Below, piece by piece: positions 10,045 through 16,841 of a stretch of 41,389 nucleotides of DNA. Origin of the DNA: Limosilactobacillus oris DSM 4864. Lineage in GTDB: Bacteria > Bacillota > Bacilli > Lactobacillales > Lactobacillaceae. Position 1 is the stretch's first letter. Every line of letters begins with the position of its first letter. The position numbers and the translations under genes were made by a program. The notes under the pieces are model-generated. The model ran no database searches, had not been told where the DNA came from, and saw only the letters and a list, made by a program, of their open reading frames with translations. The DNA lies in contig NZ_AZGE01000016.1 in assembly GCF_001434465.1 (NCBI RefSeq), positions 1 through 41,389 of the forward strand, written 5' to 3'.

Positions 10045-10080
10045 CACTACTTTAACAACTCAATTTTTATAATCGCCCAT

Positions 10081-10109
10081 ATTCTAAGGGCTTCACCAGT
10101 AAATGTCAA
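10081..10109 (-). promoter_or_regulatory. mnmE-mnmG promoter
   Basis: On the minus strand: TTGACA (10104-10109), a 17-base spacer and TAGAAT (10081-10086). This is near-consensus, between jag and the leader hairpin. The predicted leader is about 100 bases. Confidence 0.65.
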
Positions 10110-10116
10110 TCAATAA

Positions 10117-10920
10117 CTAATTTTTTGGGGCAATAACCACGCTCCGGTAGGGTTCCCGCCCGTGCGAATAGGTGCGCACGTGGTCATCACTTTCTAACTC
10201 CTGGTGCAGCTGCTTGCGTTCCCGCGCTGGCATCGGGTCCAGGAAAACCGCTTTTCCACTCGCAACTACTTCGGTCGCTGCCCGTTCCGCAATTTGATGG
10301 AGGGCTTCCCGCCGCCGTTGCCGGTAGTTTGACGTGTCCAGAACCACACTCGTCTTTGGGGCACCATGATAGTTCATAAAGGCCGCGCTGACCTGTTCCA
10401 GCGCGTTGATCCGGGAACCGTGTCGCCCGATTACCCGTCCCGAATTGGCCGTTTTAATATTGATCATGACCGAATGGGCGCCAACCTTGCTAAGCTGGGG
10501 GTCAGTCTCAATTCCCAGATCCGCAAATACTTTTTTCAGGTAAGCCGTTAACTGCTGACCAGCGTTCCGGGTGTGGCGAATGTTAGCTTCGTGCCGGGCC
10601 TTAACCACTGCCGGATCCTGGTCATCCCCCTCCTCAAGCGGATGATTAGGATGAACGACCGCGGCAGACACTGACCGGCCCTGGTCAGCAACTGGCTTAA
10701 CCGGGGCGGCAGCCGGCGCAGGAGTTACTGGTTGCGGCGCCGGCGTCGTTTTTGGCGGCTTAATCGTCGCCTCGATTTTAGCTGGTCGGCGACCAATCCC
10801 CAAGAAGCCGCGGCGGGGCTGTTCAAGCACTTCAACCTTGAGCGCCGCTTCTGGCTGATGCAGTGACCGGCTCGCCTGTTGAATTGCTTCCTTCACTGTT
10901 TTACCCGTATAAACTACCAT
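10117..10920 (-). CDS. jag: RNA-binding protein Jag/KhpB (Jag-N, KH, R3H)
   Basis: KhpB/Jag (EloR in pneumococcus) is an RNA-binding protein linked to cell elongation and division. The 267-residue product has an N-terminal Jag-N domain (about 1-55, with the GFLGIGRRPAKI motif). A Pro/Ala-rich linker (about 55-100) follows, then a KH domain with GRHGSRI and a C-terminal R3H domain with the RERKxxH-type signature. The usual partner gene yidC is not adjacent: two gamma-glutamyl genes lie between. A TATAAT (10948-10953) just upstream on the minus strand suggests its own promoter. Confidence 0.93.
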   Translation of the reverse strand: MVVYTGKTVKEAIQQASRSLHQPEAALKVEVLEQPRRGFLGIGRRPAKIEATIKPPKTTPAPQPVTPAPAAAPVKPVADQGRSVSAAVVHPNHPLEEGDDQDPAVVKARHEANIRHTRNAGQQLTAYLKKVFADLGIETDPQLSKVGAHSVMINIKTANSGRVIGRHGSRINALEQVSAAFMNYHGAPKTSVVLDTSNYRQRRREALHQIAERAATEVVASGKAVFLDPMPARERKQLHQELESDDHVRTYSHGREPYRSVVIAPKN

Positions 10921-10947
10921 TGATAGTTCCTCCCCGAATTTGACGTT

Positions 10948-10953
10948 ATTATA
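10948..10953 (-). promoter_or_regulatory. possible jag -10 element
   Basis: TATAAT on the minus strand, about 30 bases before the jag start, with no clear -35. It would be divergent from the promoter of the next gene. Confidence 0.35.
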
Positions 10954-11010
10954 TTAAGAATACCACCCTTTTCTCCGCCATGACCAGTCAGGACGCTGGC
11001 AACATTTTTC

Positions 11011-11039
11011 TTTGCACGCACGGGATTTTAATTTATAAT
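11011..11039 (+). promoter_or_regulatory. promoter of the gamma-glutamyl hydrolase gene
   Basis: TTTGCA (11011-11016), a 17-base spacer and a consensus TATAAT (11034-11039) lie about 40 bases before the start codon. Confidence 0.6.
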
Positions 11040-11076
11040 ATTGATTAAATTTTAATTAGAATTAAGGAGGATTCCT

Positions 11077-11802
11077 ATGCAACCCCGAATCGCGATTCCC
11101 GCCGATACCCTCACTGAGGCAACGAATATTATTAACGAACGTAACGCGGCCTTTGCGCCCCGGCCGTTAATCGAAGCAGTGCTTAAATCCGGCGGCGTCC
11201 CGGTTATCTTCCCCAGCGTCGCGCCCGAACTTGCAGCCAGCTACCTGGACCTCTTTGACGGGATTATTTTTGCCGGCGGTGCGGACGTCGACCCAACCTT
11301 CTTTAACGAAGAGCCGCACCTCAAACTAGGACCCACCTACCTAAAGCGGGACCGCTTTGAAGTCGCCCTGCTTAAAGAGGCTGTGGCCGCAAACAAGGCA
11401 ATCATGGGAATTTGTCGGGGAATGCAGCTCATCAATATCGCCCTTGGTGGTTCGGTCTACCAGGACCTGTCTGAAGATCCGCGGCAAACCCTCAAACACT
11501 CCCAAGACGCCCCAGGCAACCTTCCCTCCCACCACATCAACGTAGCCCCGGAAAGCCGCCTGTTCAAGCTCACTGGCCGCCGCGCCTACGTTAACTCGCG
11601 CCACCACCAGGCACTGCACCAAATCGCCCCCGGCCTGCACGTTACGGCCAGTGCCGACGACCAGGTGCCAGAAGCCGTGGAATCCGTCAGCTCGGACCAG
11701 ATTCTCGCCGTCCAATGGCATCCCGAGAACATGTTCAAACATGATCCGTCATCGCAACATCTGTTTGCCGACCTGCTCCAGCGAGCCGCGGCCCGGCGTT
11801 AA
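11077..11802 (+). CDS. gamma-glutamyl-gamma-aminobutyrate hydrolase family amidase
   Basis: Class I glutamine-amidotransferase-like hydrolase of the PuuD family (Peptidase C26), which cleaves gamma-glutamyl amide bonds. The 241-residue product has the nucleophile elbow GICRGMQ (Cys about residue 112) and the catalytic His-Glu in VQWHPE. The oxyanion segment FAGGADVDP is also present. ATG 11077 follows a strong AAGGAGG site. It is transcribed alone, convergent with gshA, and the two share a terminator. Because it sits beside a gamma-glutamylcysteine ligase and no putrescine-catabolism genes are visible, a gamma-glutamyl peptide or gamma-glutamylcysteine could be the real substrate. That is inference. 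Confidence 0.88.
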   Translation: MQPRIAIPADTLTEATNIINERNAAFAPRPLIEAVLKSGGVPVIFPSVAPELAASYLDLFDGIIFAGGADVDPTFFNEEPHLKLGPTYLKRDRFEVALLKEAVAANKAIMGICRGMQLINIALGGSVYQDLSEDPRQTLKHSQDAPGNLPSHHINVAPESRLFKLTGRRAYVNSRHHQALHQIAPGLHVTASADDQVPEAVESVSSDQILAVQWHPENMFKHDPSSQHLFADLLQRAAARR

Positions 11803-11827
11803 AAACGAAGCAGGTTGTACAGAGCGC

Positions 11828-11869
11828 AAAAGCCTTCACCATCTGGAAAACCAGACGGTGAAGGCTTTT
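11828..11869. terminator. bidirectional terminator
   Basis: A 19-bp stem with one mismatch (11828-11846 with 11851-11869), an AAAA loop, and A and T runs on both ends. It lies between the convergent amidase and gshA genes. Confidence 0.9.
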
Positions 11870-11907
11870 CTGTATCGTACTAACCACTTTGCCGGTTAGG
11901 GACTTTC

Positions 11908-13248
11908 TTACCAGGCCAGGGCCGCGCGCAGTTCATCCGCCGTGTAAACCCGTCCCTCCTCAAAGCCCCGGAACGGGTGCAGCATTCCTAAAGCAGCTTG
12001 CTGATAACGGCGTGCCCGGCGGAGGGCATATTCTTCGAGTGAACCATCTTTGACATACGCTAGCAGGCGCGCGCTCGGCGTATTCGCCGGGTTGACGATT
12101 CGTTCCTCAAGGTCATCCAGGACCTCCAGATACTCAGGACCCAGCTGAATCTGGCTAGCGTAGTGTTCAAGGTGCCGAATCATGGCCAGAGCAGTGCTTT
12201 GGTACTGGCTGGGCGCCGTTGGCGATTCCTCGGCAATTGCCATGTTCATAGCGTCGGCCCGGGCCAACAGCGATTCGACCTCCCCCTCCCGCATTGCCGG
12301 GTGCATAATAAAGTAACTCGCTAATAACCTGACAAAGCGAAGGGTGCCCGTCCTAATTCCGACCGCACTGCTGGGATCGAGGTCCAGCATTCGCAGCTCC
12401 AAGTATTCAACCCCGTTGTTAGCCAGCTTCTTTAAGTCGGGGTGCCCCTTAAAACGTACGGGGCCATGAAACTCATAGTCAGACGTTAAGATCCCCTGTT
12501 TTACGCCCTCCTCAATTCGGTCAACATAGGCAGCCAAGCTGCGGTAGTCACCGGTAAACTTGGTTCCAAAGCCGTAGCGGCTCTGCCGAATGCTCCGCAC
12601 CGGCCGCGCTAACTCCGCCCCCTTTTCAAAATACCCCTTTTCCGCTACCGGACTAGCGCCGAAAAGGTAGGTTAGCAGCCACCGATAGCGCACGAAGCCT
12701 TGGGCAACGACCGTATACAAGTAGTTGCGGACGGCCCGTTCATCCGCAAACTGGCTGCTGAATTTCTCCAGGACAAGTTCGATCACGTGTTGGTCGATTC
12801 CTAAGCTAATGTGCGCTCCACAGGGTGTCCCCTGTGAGTAGCCGTGCCGTTTCGCCCATTCTTGCAGGTAGGCTTCCTTCTTAGGGCCCATCTTTGCCAA
12901 GACGAGTGTCCGCTTATCCTTGGGAAGGCGGGGCGGCATTGACAGGGGCCACAGCATCTCCCCTGGCGCCAGCACTGAGCGGAGGCAGTTATTCAGCCGG
13001 TACAAGTAGTGGATGGCGTCCAAGGAATGCTTGGCCGACGGGGTCACGGTTTCCGACATGGTTTCCAAAAAATCGTTCGTGATCCACGGGTTAGTCCGTT
13101 CATCGCCAATTCCAGCCGGATAGGGTTCCTGACTTAACTGTCCGCTTCCGTCAATCCGCTGCATTTCAATTTCTAAGCCCACCGTAAAATCTGATGTTTT
13201 CGCGACAGCTTCATTTTCATAAATGGTCTGACCAATTCGGCTGAACAT
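11908..13248 (-). CDS. gshA: glutamate--cysteine ligase (stand-alone GshA)
   Basis: Makes gamma-glutamylcysteine from glutamate, cysteine and ATP. The 446-residue protein carries the family's N-terminal glutamate-binding segment FTVGLEIEMQRIDGSG and the middle region with PCGAHISLGI. It then has the YGFGTKFTGDY and EYLELRMLDLDP segments seen in the ligase half of bifunctional GshF. The C-terminal ATP-grasp glutathione-synthetase half of GshF is absent, so the end product is probably gamma-glutamylcysteine rather than glutathione. ATG 13248 has an AAAGGAGG site. It sits between jag and yidC, which are normally adjacent, and opposite a gamma-glutamyl amidase. Confidence 0.88.
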   Translation of the reverse strand: MFSRIGQTIYENEAVAKTSDFTVGLEIEMQRIDGSGQLSQEPYPAGIGDERTNPWITNDFLETMSETVTPSAKHSLDAIHYLYRLNNCLRSVLAPGEMLWPLSMPPRLPKDKRTLVLAKMGPKKEAYLQEWAKRHGYSQGTPCGAHISLGIDQHVIELVLEKFSSQFADERAVRNYLYTVVAQGFVRYRWLLTYLFGASPVAEKGYFEKGAELARPVRSIRQSRYGFGTKFTGDYRSLAAYVDRIEEGVKQGILTSDYEFHGPVRFKGHPDLKKLANNGVEYLELRMLDLDPSSAVGIRTGTLRFVRLLASYFIMHPAMREGEVESLLARADAMNMAIAEESPTAPSQYQSTALAMIRHLEHYASQIQLGPEYLEVLDDLEERIVNPANTPSARLLAYVKDGSLEEYALRRARRYQQAALGMLHPFRGFEEGRVYTADELRAALAW

Positions 13249-13345
13249 ACTCTCCGCCTCCTTTTAATATTAAAAAAATCTAATTTTATTTTAATACAAT
13301 AGCGTGTTTGCTTTCATTTAACAAGGGGTAGGTCGGGTTCATTGA

Positions 13346-13388
13346 TAAAAAAACTGCCACCCGGTTCAATAACCAAGGTGGCAGTTTT
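13346..13388 (-). terminator. terminator of the rpmH-rnpA-yidC operon
   Basis: AAAACTGCCACC (13350-13361) pairs with GGTGGCAGTTTT (13377-13388) over 12 bp. A T-rich run follows in the minus direction, just after yidC. Confidence 0.88.
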
Positions 13389-13424
13389 GATACTTGTTTA
13401 AATTAAGTTGGTCGAGCCAGCCGA

Positions 13425-14255
13425 CTATTTCCGGCGACTTTGGTAAGCGCGGCGCTTTGCCTTTTCGATCTTCCGCTTCCGGGCCTTTTCAACCCGTTGC
13501 TTCTCTTCCCGCTCACGGCGAATCTTGAATGGATTCTGCAACAGCAGGGTTTGAACAACCTGGAAGGCGTTGGAAACTACCCAGTACAGCGTGATTGCTG
13601 AGGAGAAGCCCAGGGCCATGAAGAAGATCATGATCGGCATGAACCAGGTCATCATGGTCGTCATGCTATTCTTTTCCGGCATCGAGGCCATTGATAGCCA
13701 AGAACTAACGAAGGTGAAGACCGCCGCCAAAACTGGCAAGACATAGTAAGGGTCGGTGTGCCCCAGCTGCAGCCAGAGGAAAGTCCCGTGCCGCAGTTCC
13801 GGTGTCCGCCAAATTGCTTGGTACAGGGCCCACATGATTGGCAGCTGGACAATCATTGGCAGCATTGAGGCCATCGGGTGGACGCCCGCTTCCTTGTAGA
13901 GCTTTTGGGTCTCTTCCTGCATCTTCATCATCGAATCACGGTCGCGTGATGAATACTTCTTTTGGACTGCCTTTAGCTGCGGCGTGATTTCCTGCATCCG
14001 GACCATCGACTTGGTCTGGTAAAAGGCTAGTGGCAAGAGCAGCACCCGGATGATGATCGTGAAGATGATGATCCCCATCCCGTAGCCTCCAGTGTGGTTG
14101 GAGAGCCAGATAATAAACTGCGAGAAGTTGTAAACGATGTAGTGATCCCAGAAACCGGTACTATGACTCGTTACGGGCTGGTTGGAACAAGCAGCCAGCA
14201 GCATCGTCAAACTGGCAATCGCTGCTAGGCTCAAGGCTTTTTTCTTTTTTTTCAC
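13425..14255 (-). CDS. yidC: membrane protein insertase YidC/SpoIIIJ
   Basis: Inserts membrane proteins with or without the Sec translocon. The 276-residue product is a predicted lipoprotein: a poly-Lys N-terminus, a hydrophobic core and the lipobox LAAC (Cys about residue 23). Five hydrophobic segments and the conserved insertase region with KSMVRMQEITPQLKAVQKKY follow, and the tail is very basic (KARKRKIEKAKRRAYQSRRK). I chose GTG 14255 because it lies one base after the rnpA stop, has a GAGGAAG site inside rnpA, and begins the signal peptide. A longer in-frame extension upstream only overlaps rnpA. Confidence 0.94.
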   Translation of the reverse strand: MKKKKKALSLAAIASLTMLLAACSNQPVTSHSTGFWDHYIVYNFSQFIIWLSNHTGGYGMGIIIFTIIIRVLLLPLAFYQTKSMVRMQEITPQLKAVQKKYSSRDRDSMMKMQEETQKLYKEAGVHPMASMLPMIVQLPIMWALYQAIWRTPELRHGTFLWLQLGHTDPYYVLPVLAAVFTFVSSWLSMASMPEKNSMTTMMTWFMPIMIFFMALGFSSAITLYWVVSNAFQVVQTLLLQNPFKIRREREEKQRVEKARKRKIEKAKRRAYQSRRK

Positions 14256-14256
14256 G

Positions 14257-14613
14257 CTATTCTTCCTCACTTTTTTCCTTAAATAAGTTGGCCCGCTTGA
14301 GTGCATGGACCAGGTTCTTCTTTGTTTCTGCCATCTCAAGGCCATCTGCCGCCGGACGGGCAATCACTAAAAAGTCAACATCCGACCGCAACTGCGGCTT
14401 GACTTCTAGCAGGCTTTGCCGAATCCGCCGCTTTACCCAGTTCCGGTGAACCGCGTTCCCAATCTTTTTACCGACCGAGATTCCAACCCGGAAATGCTTC
14501 TGACCCGGTTTTGCCATCTGATAAATTATGAATTTATGGTTGGCAACAGAATTATGGGTTTCAAAAACCCGCTGAAATTCACTTTCCTTTTTTACTCGGT
14601 ATGACTTTCTCAT
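14257..14613 (-). CDS. rnpA: ribonuclease P protein component
   Basis: Protein subunit of RNase P, which matures tRNA 5' ends with the catalytic RNA. The 118-residue basic protein shows the family signature [20 protein letters not shown] (about residues 43-62). It starts [17 protein letters not shown]. It lies between rpmH and yidC with a one-base gap to yidC, suggesting translational coupling. Two terminator-like hairpins separate it from rpmH, which would keep its expression below that of the ribosomal protein. Confidence 0.97.
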   Translation of the reverse strand: MRKSYRVKKESEFQRVFETHNSVANHKFIIYQMAKPGQKHFRVGISVGKKIGNAVHRNWVKRRIRQSLLEVKPQLRSDVDFLVIARPAADGLEMAETKKNLVHALKRANLFKEKSEEE

Positions 14614-14648
14614 GATGTCTAATCTCCAGCCTTACTACGTTAGATATG

Positions 14649-14709
14649 AAAAAGGGCTAGGCAAACAACAACGCCAACGATCGTTGTTCGCTGAATTGCT
14701 TGCCCGCCC
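14649..14709 (-). terminator. second terminator-like hairpin between rpmH and rnpA
   Basis: A long imperfect hairpin: GGGC/GCCC, GGCAA/TTGCC and AACAACG/CGTTGTT (14667-14673 with 14682-14688), followed by T5 in the minus direction. It probably limits read-through into rnpA, or is a processing site. Confidence 0.55.
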
Positions 14710-14715
14710 TCTACA

Positions 14716-14741
14716 ATAAAAAAAGCCACTATAAAAGTGGC
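14716..14741 (-). terminator. hairpin with T run directly after rpmH
   Basis: GCCACT (14725-14730) pairs with AGTGGC (14736-14741) with a 5-base loop. T7 follows in the minus direction. It probably terminates a major share of rpmH transcripts. Confidence 0.75.
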
Positions 14742-14746
14742 CGTGG

Positions 14747-14881
14747 TTATGCAGATAATACTTTTCTGCCCTTTTGACGCCGACGTGCTAATACCTTACG
14801 GCCATTGCTGGTGCTCATGCGCTTACGGAAGCCATGGACACGTGCACGGTGACGCTTCTTTGGTTGAAACGTGCGCTTCAT
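14747..14881 (-). CDS. rpmH: 50S ribosomal protein L34
   Basis: Small, very basic 44-residue ribosomal protein. The translation begins [20 protein letters not shown] and ends GRKVLSA, a full-length textbook bL34. ATG 14881 is preceded by GGAGG with good spacing. It is the first gene of the leftward rpmH-rnpA-yidC operon and faces dnaA across the origin. Confidence 0.98.
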   Translation of the reverse strand: MKRTFQPKKRHRARVHGFRKRMSTSNGRKVLARRRQKGRKVLSA

Positions 14882-14944
14882 GCGTTTGCACCTCCTATTT
14901 GATAAATCGGTTTGTTTCTATTCTTTCTTCAAACATACTTTGGA

Positions 14945-14953
14945 AGTATAACA
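14945..14953 (-). promoter_or_regulatory. rpmH promoter (extended -10)
   Basis: TGTTATACT on the minus strand, about 65 bases before rpmH, with an extended TG motif and a weak -35 (TTTAAT). Confidence 0.5.
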
Positions 14954-15250
14954 TACTTTGACTGATTATTAAACGGCAAAAAATATTTAAATTTTTTAGT
15001 TATCCACAGAATTTGCAAAATAATCCACAACGTTGTGTAAACACCCCGGGTGGTCCCAGCTTATTCACAGGCTTTTTCCCACCTCATCCCCAAATTCACA
15101 CCCTGTTATTAAAGTTATCCACAGCCCCGCGTTTTCCTGTGTAAAAGTCCGATAATCCTTATATTAATAGGCTTCAGTTTTCCACAGATTCCTGTTAATA
15201 GCCCGCTCGATTAGCACGTTTTCCCCGAAATCCACACCAGCAATCCTAAA

Positions 15251-15278
15251 TTACACACAGAGTTGTGTAATTTTTTTT
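15251..15278 (+). terminator. terminator-like hairpin upstream of dnaA
   Basis: TTACACA and TGTGTAA (15251-15257 with 15264-15270) form a 7-bp hairpin followed by T8. It could stop stray transcription entering dnaA, or the paired arms may be divergent DnaA-type sites. No upstream plus-strand gene needs it. Confidence 0.5.
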
Positions 15279-15281
15279 AGC

Positions 15282-15310
15282 TTGTCCACTCCCCTGTGGA
15301 AAACTAATAT
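15282..15310 (+). promoter_or_regulatory. dnaA promoter with a DnaA box in the spacer
   Basis: TTGTCC (15282-15287), a 17-base spacer and TAATAT (15305-15310). The DnaA-type box TGTGGAAAA (15295-15303) lies inside the spacer, so DnaA binding would block RNA polymerase. This fits the known autoregulation of dnaA. Confidence 0.6.
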
Positions 15311-15358
15311 CGAGAATGATAGAATATCGGTTGGAATTAAATATTAGGAGGAATTATT

Positions 15359-16666
15359 TTGACTGAGCTCGATTCTCTGTGGGAAGCGATCCAAAATTCT
15401 TTTCGTCAATACACCGGCCAGGTGACCTTTGACAATTTTATTGCTCCGGCAAAACCGATTTCTCTCTCGCAAACACGTCTGGAAATTGAATTACCGACGC
15501 CCATGCATCGTGATTTCTGGAATAAAAATCTGACGGAAAAGCTCAAGGAGTACGTTCAACGTGAACTAGGACGTGCCGTTGAGCCAATTTACGTTTTAAC
15601 GGGAGAACAAAAATCACCTAAACCGCAGCCGTCTGCTGTCCCCACTTCCAACATCCCTTTAAATCCCTACTATAATTTCGAAACTTTTGTCGTGGGGGAC
15701 GGCAATAAGATTGCCCATGCTGCGGCCCTCAACGCTGCCGAGCGTCCGGGGTACATGAATCCCCTCTTCATTTACGGCGGCGTAGGTTTAGGTAAGACCC
15801 ACTTAATGGAAGCCATCGGGAATTACATGTTAAAGATCAACAAGAATGCCCGGGTCAAGTACGTCACCAGCGAAGAATTTACCAATGACTTCATCAACTC
15901 AATCCAAAAGCGAACCACCGAGCAATTCCGGGAAGAATACCGGAACCTCGACCTGTTGCTAATTGATGATATTCAGTTTCTAGCGGACAAAGAGGGGACC
16001 CAGATTGAATTTTTCAATACCTTCAATACCCTCTATGACCAGCAAAAACAAATTGTCCTGACCAGCGACCGGATGCCCCGGGAAATCCCCGAACTGCAAG
16101 ACCGGCTAGTCTCCCGCTTCATGTGGGGAATGCCCGTCGAGATTACCCCACCGGACCTCGAAACCCGGATTGCGATCCTCCGCAGCAAGGTGGAAGAGGA
16201 CCACATCGATATCGGTAATGACACCCTGAACTACATCGCCGGACAAATTGATACCAACGTGCGGGAACTTGAAGGCGCCCTGACCAAGGTCCAGGTTTAC
16301 GCAGACCTGAGCAACGAAATCATCACGCCCCACCTAGCATCACGGGCCCTAAAAGATTTCCGGCACTCCGCCAAACGTCAAATCACCGTTGAGGATATTC
16401 AAAAACAGGTGGCGTCGTTCTATAACATCACCCAGGCCGACATCATCGGTAAAAAACGGGTCAAACAAATCGTTATGCCCCGCCAAATCGCGATGTACCT
16501 CACCCGTGAACTGACCGATTTTTCCCTGCCTAAGATTGGCAAAGAATTTGGTGGCAAAGACCATACCACGGTCTTACACGCAATCGATAAAATAGAAGCC
16601 TCCATTAAGGATGACTCCCAATTGCAGCAGGACATTCACAAACTCAAAGACCAGCTCAACGCCTAG
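15359..16666 (+). CDS. dnaA: chromosomal replication initiator protein DnaA
   Basis: AAA+ ATPase that binds DnaA boxes and opens the origin. The 435-residue protein has domain I (about 1-80) and a short linker. The ATPase domain follows with Walker A GGVGLGKTH and Walker B LLLIDDIQFL. The C-terminal DNA-binding domain carries the signature GGKDHTTVLHAIDKIE. The start is TTG 15359 with a strong TAGGAGG site, giving MTELDSLWEAI, as expected for the family. DnaA boxes lie both upstream and downstream, and its promoter overlaps one. Confidence 0.98.
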   Translation: MTELDSLWEAIQNSFRQYTGQVTFDNFIAPAKPISLSQTRLEIELPTPMHRDFWNKNLTEKLKEYVQRELGRAVEPIYVLTGEQKSPKPQPSAVPTSNIPLNPYYNFETFVVGDGNKIAHAAALNAAERPGYMNPLFIYGGVGLGKTHLMEAIGNYMLKINKNARVKYVTSEEFTNDFINSIQKRTTEQFREEYRNLDLLLIDDIQFLADKEGTQIEFFNTFNTLYDQQKQIVLTSDRMPREIPELQDRLVSRFMWGMPVEITPPDLETRIAILRSKVEEDHIDIGNDTLNYIAGQIDTNVRELEGALTKVQVYADLSNEIITPHLASRALKDFRHSAKRQITVEDIQKQVASFYNITQADIIGKKRVKQIVMPRQIAMYLTRELTDFSLPKIGKEFGGKDHTTVLHAIDKIEASIKDDSQLQQDIHKLKDQLNA

Positions 16667-16667
16667 C

Positions 16668-16760
16668 TGTGGAAAAGTCCCATGCTTGTCCCCAGAATTA
16701 TCAACAAGTTATCCACAAGCAAACGGGTGTGGTATGATTGGATTCAAGGACTTATCCACA
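16668..16760. other. origin of replication, downstream DnaA boxes (oriC2)
   Basis: Between dnaA and dnaN lie TGTGGAAAA (16668-16676), TTATCAACA (16698-16706) and two consensus boxes TTATCCACA (16709-16717 and 16752-16760). The last one adjoins the unwinding element. Confidence 0.9.
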
Positions 16761-16769
16761 GTTTTAACA

Positions 16770-16820
16770 GGCCCTATTACTACTACTATTTTTAAACTAT
16801 AAAATATCTTTATATAAAAT
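16770..16820 (+). other. DNA unwinding element with DnaA-trios
   Basis: After the last DnaA box come a GC cluster GGCCC (16770-16774), then in register CTA TTA CTA CTA CTA TTT TTA (16774-16794), then an AT-rich run to about 16820. On the complementary strand these are 3'-GAT/AAT-5' triplets, the DnaA-trio motif. The order box, GC cluster, trios, AT-rich DNA matches the basal unwinding system described for B. subtilis. Confidence 0.85.
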
Positions 16821-16841
16821 CAGCAAAGGAGTAACCAGCCA

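Larger units (their letters stand above)
14990..15310. other. origin of replication, upstream DnaA-box cluster (oriC1)
   Basis: This gene-free stretch between rpmH and dnaA holds two perfect DnaA boxes TTATCCACA (15000-15008 and 15115-15123). It also holds near-matches: TAATCCACA (15021-15029), TTATTCACA (15061-15069), TTTTCCACA (15178-15186), AAATCCACA (15228-15236) and, reversed, TGTGGAAAA (15295-15303). The position between rpmH and dnaA and the box density mark the upstream half of a Bacillus-type bipartite origin. Confidence 0.92.

Noticed and set aside
14256-14363. Longer N-terminus for YidC
   Set aside because: It only overlaps rnpA in another frame. The GTG at 14255 has a ribosome site and begins the lipoprotein signal.
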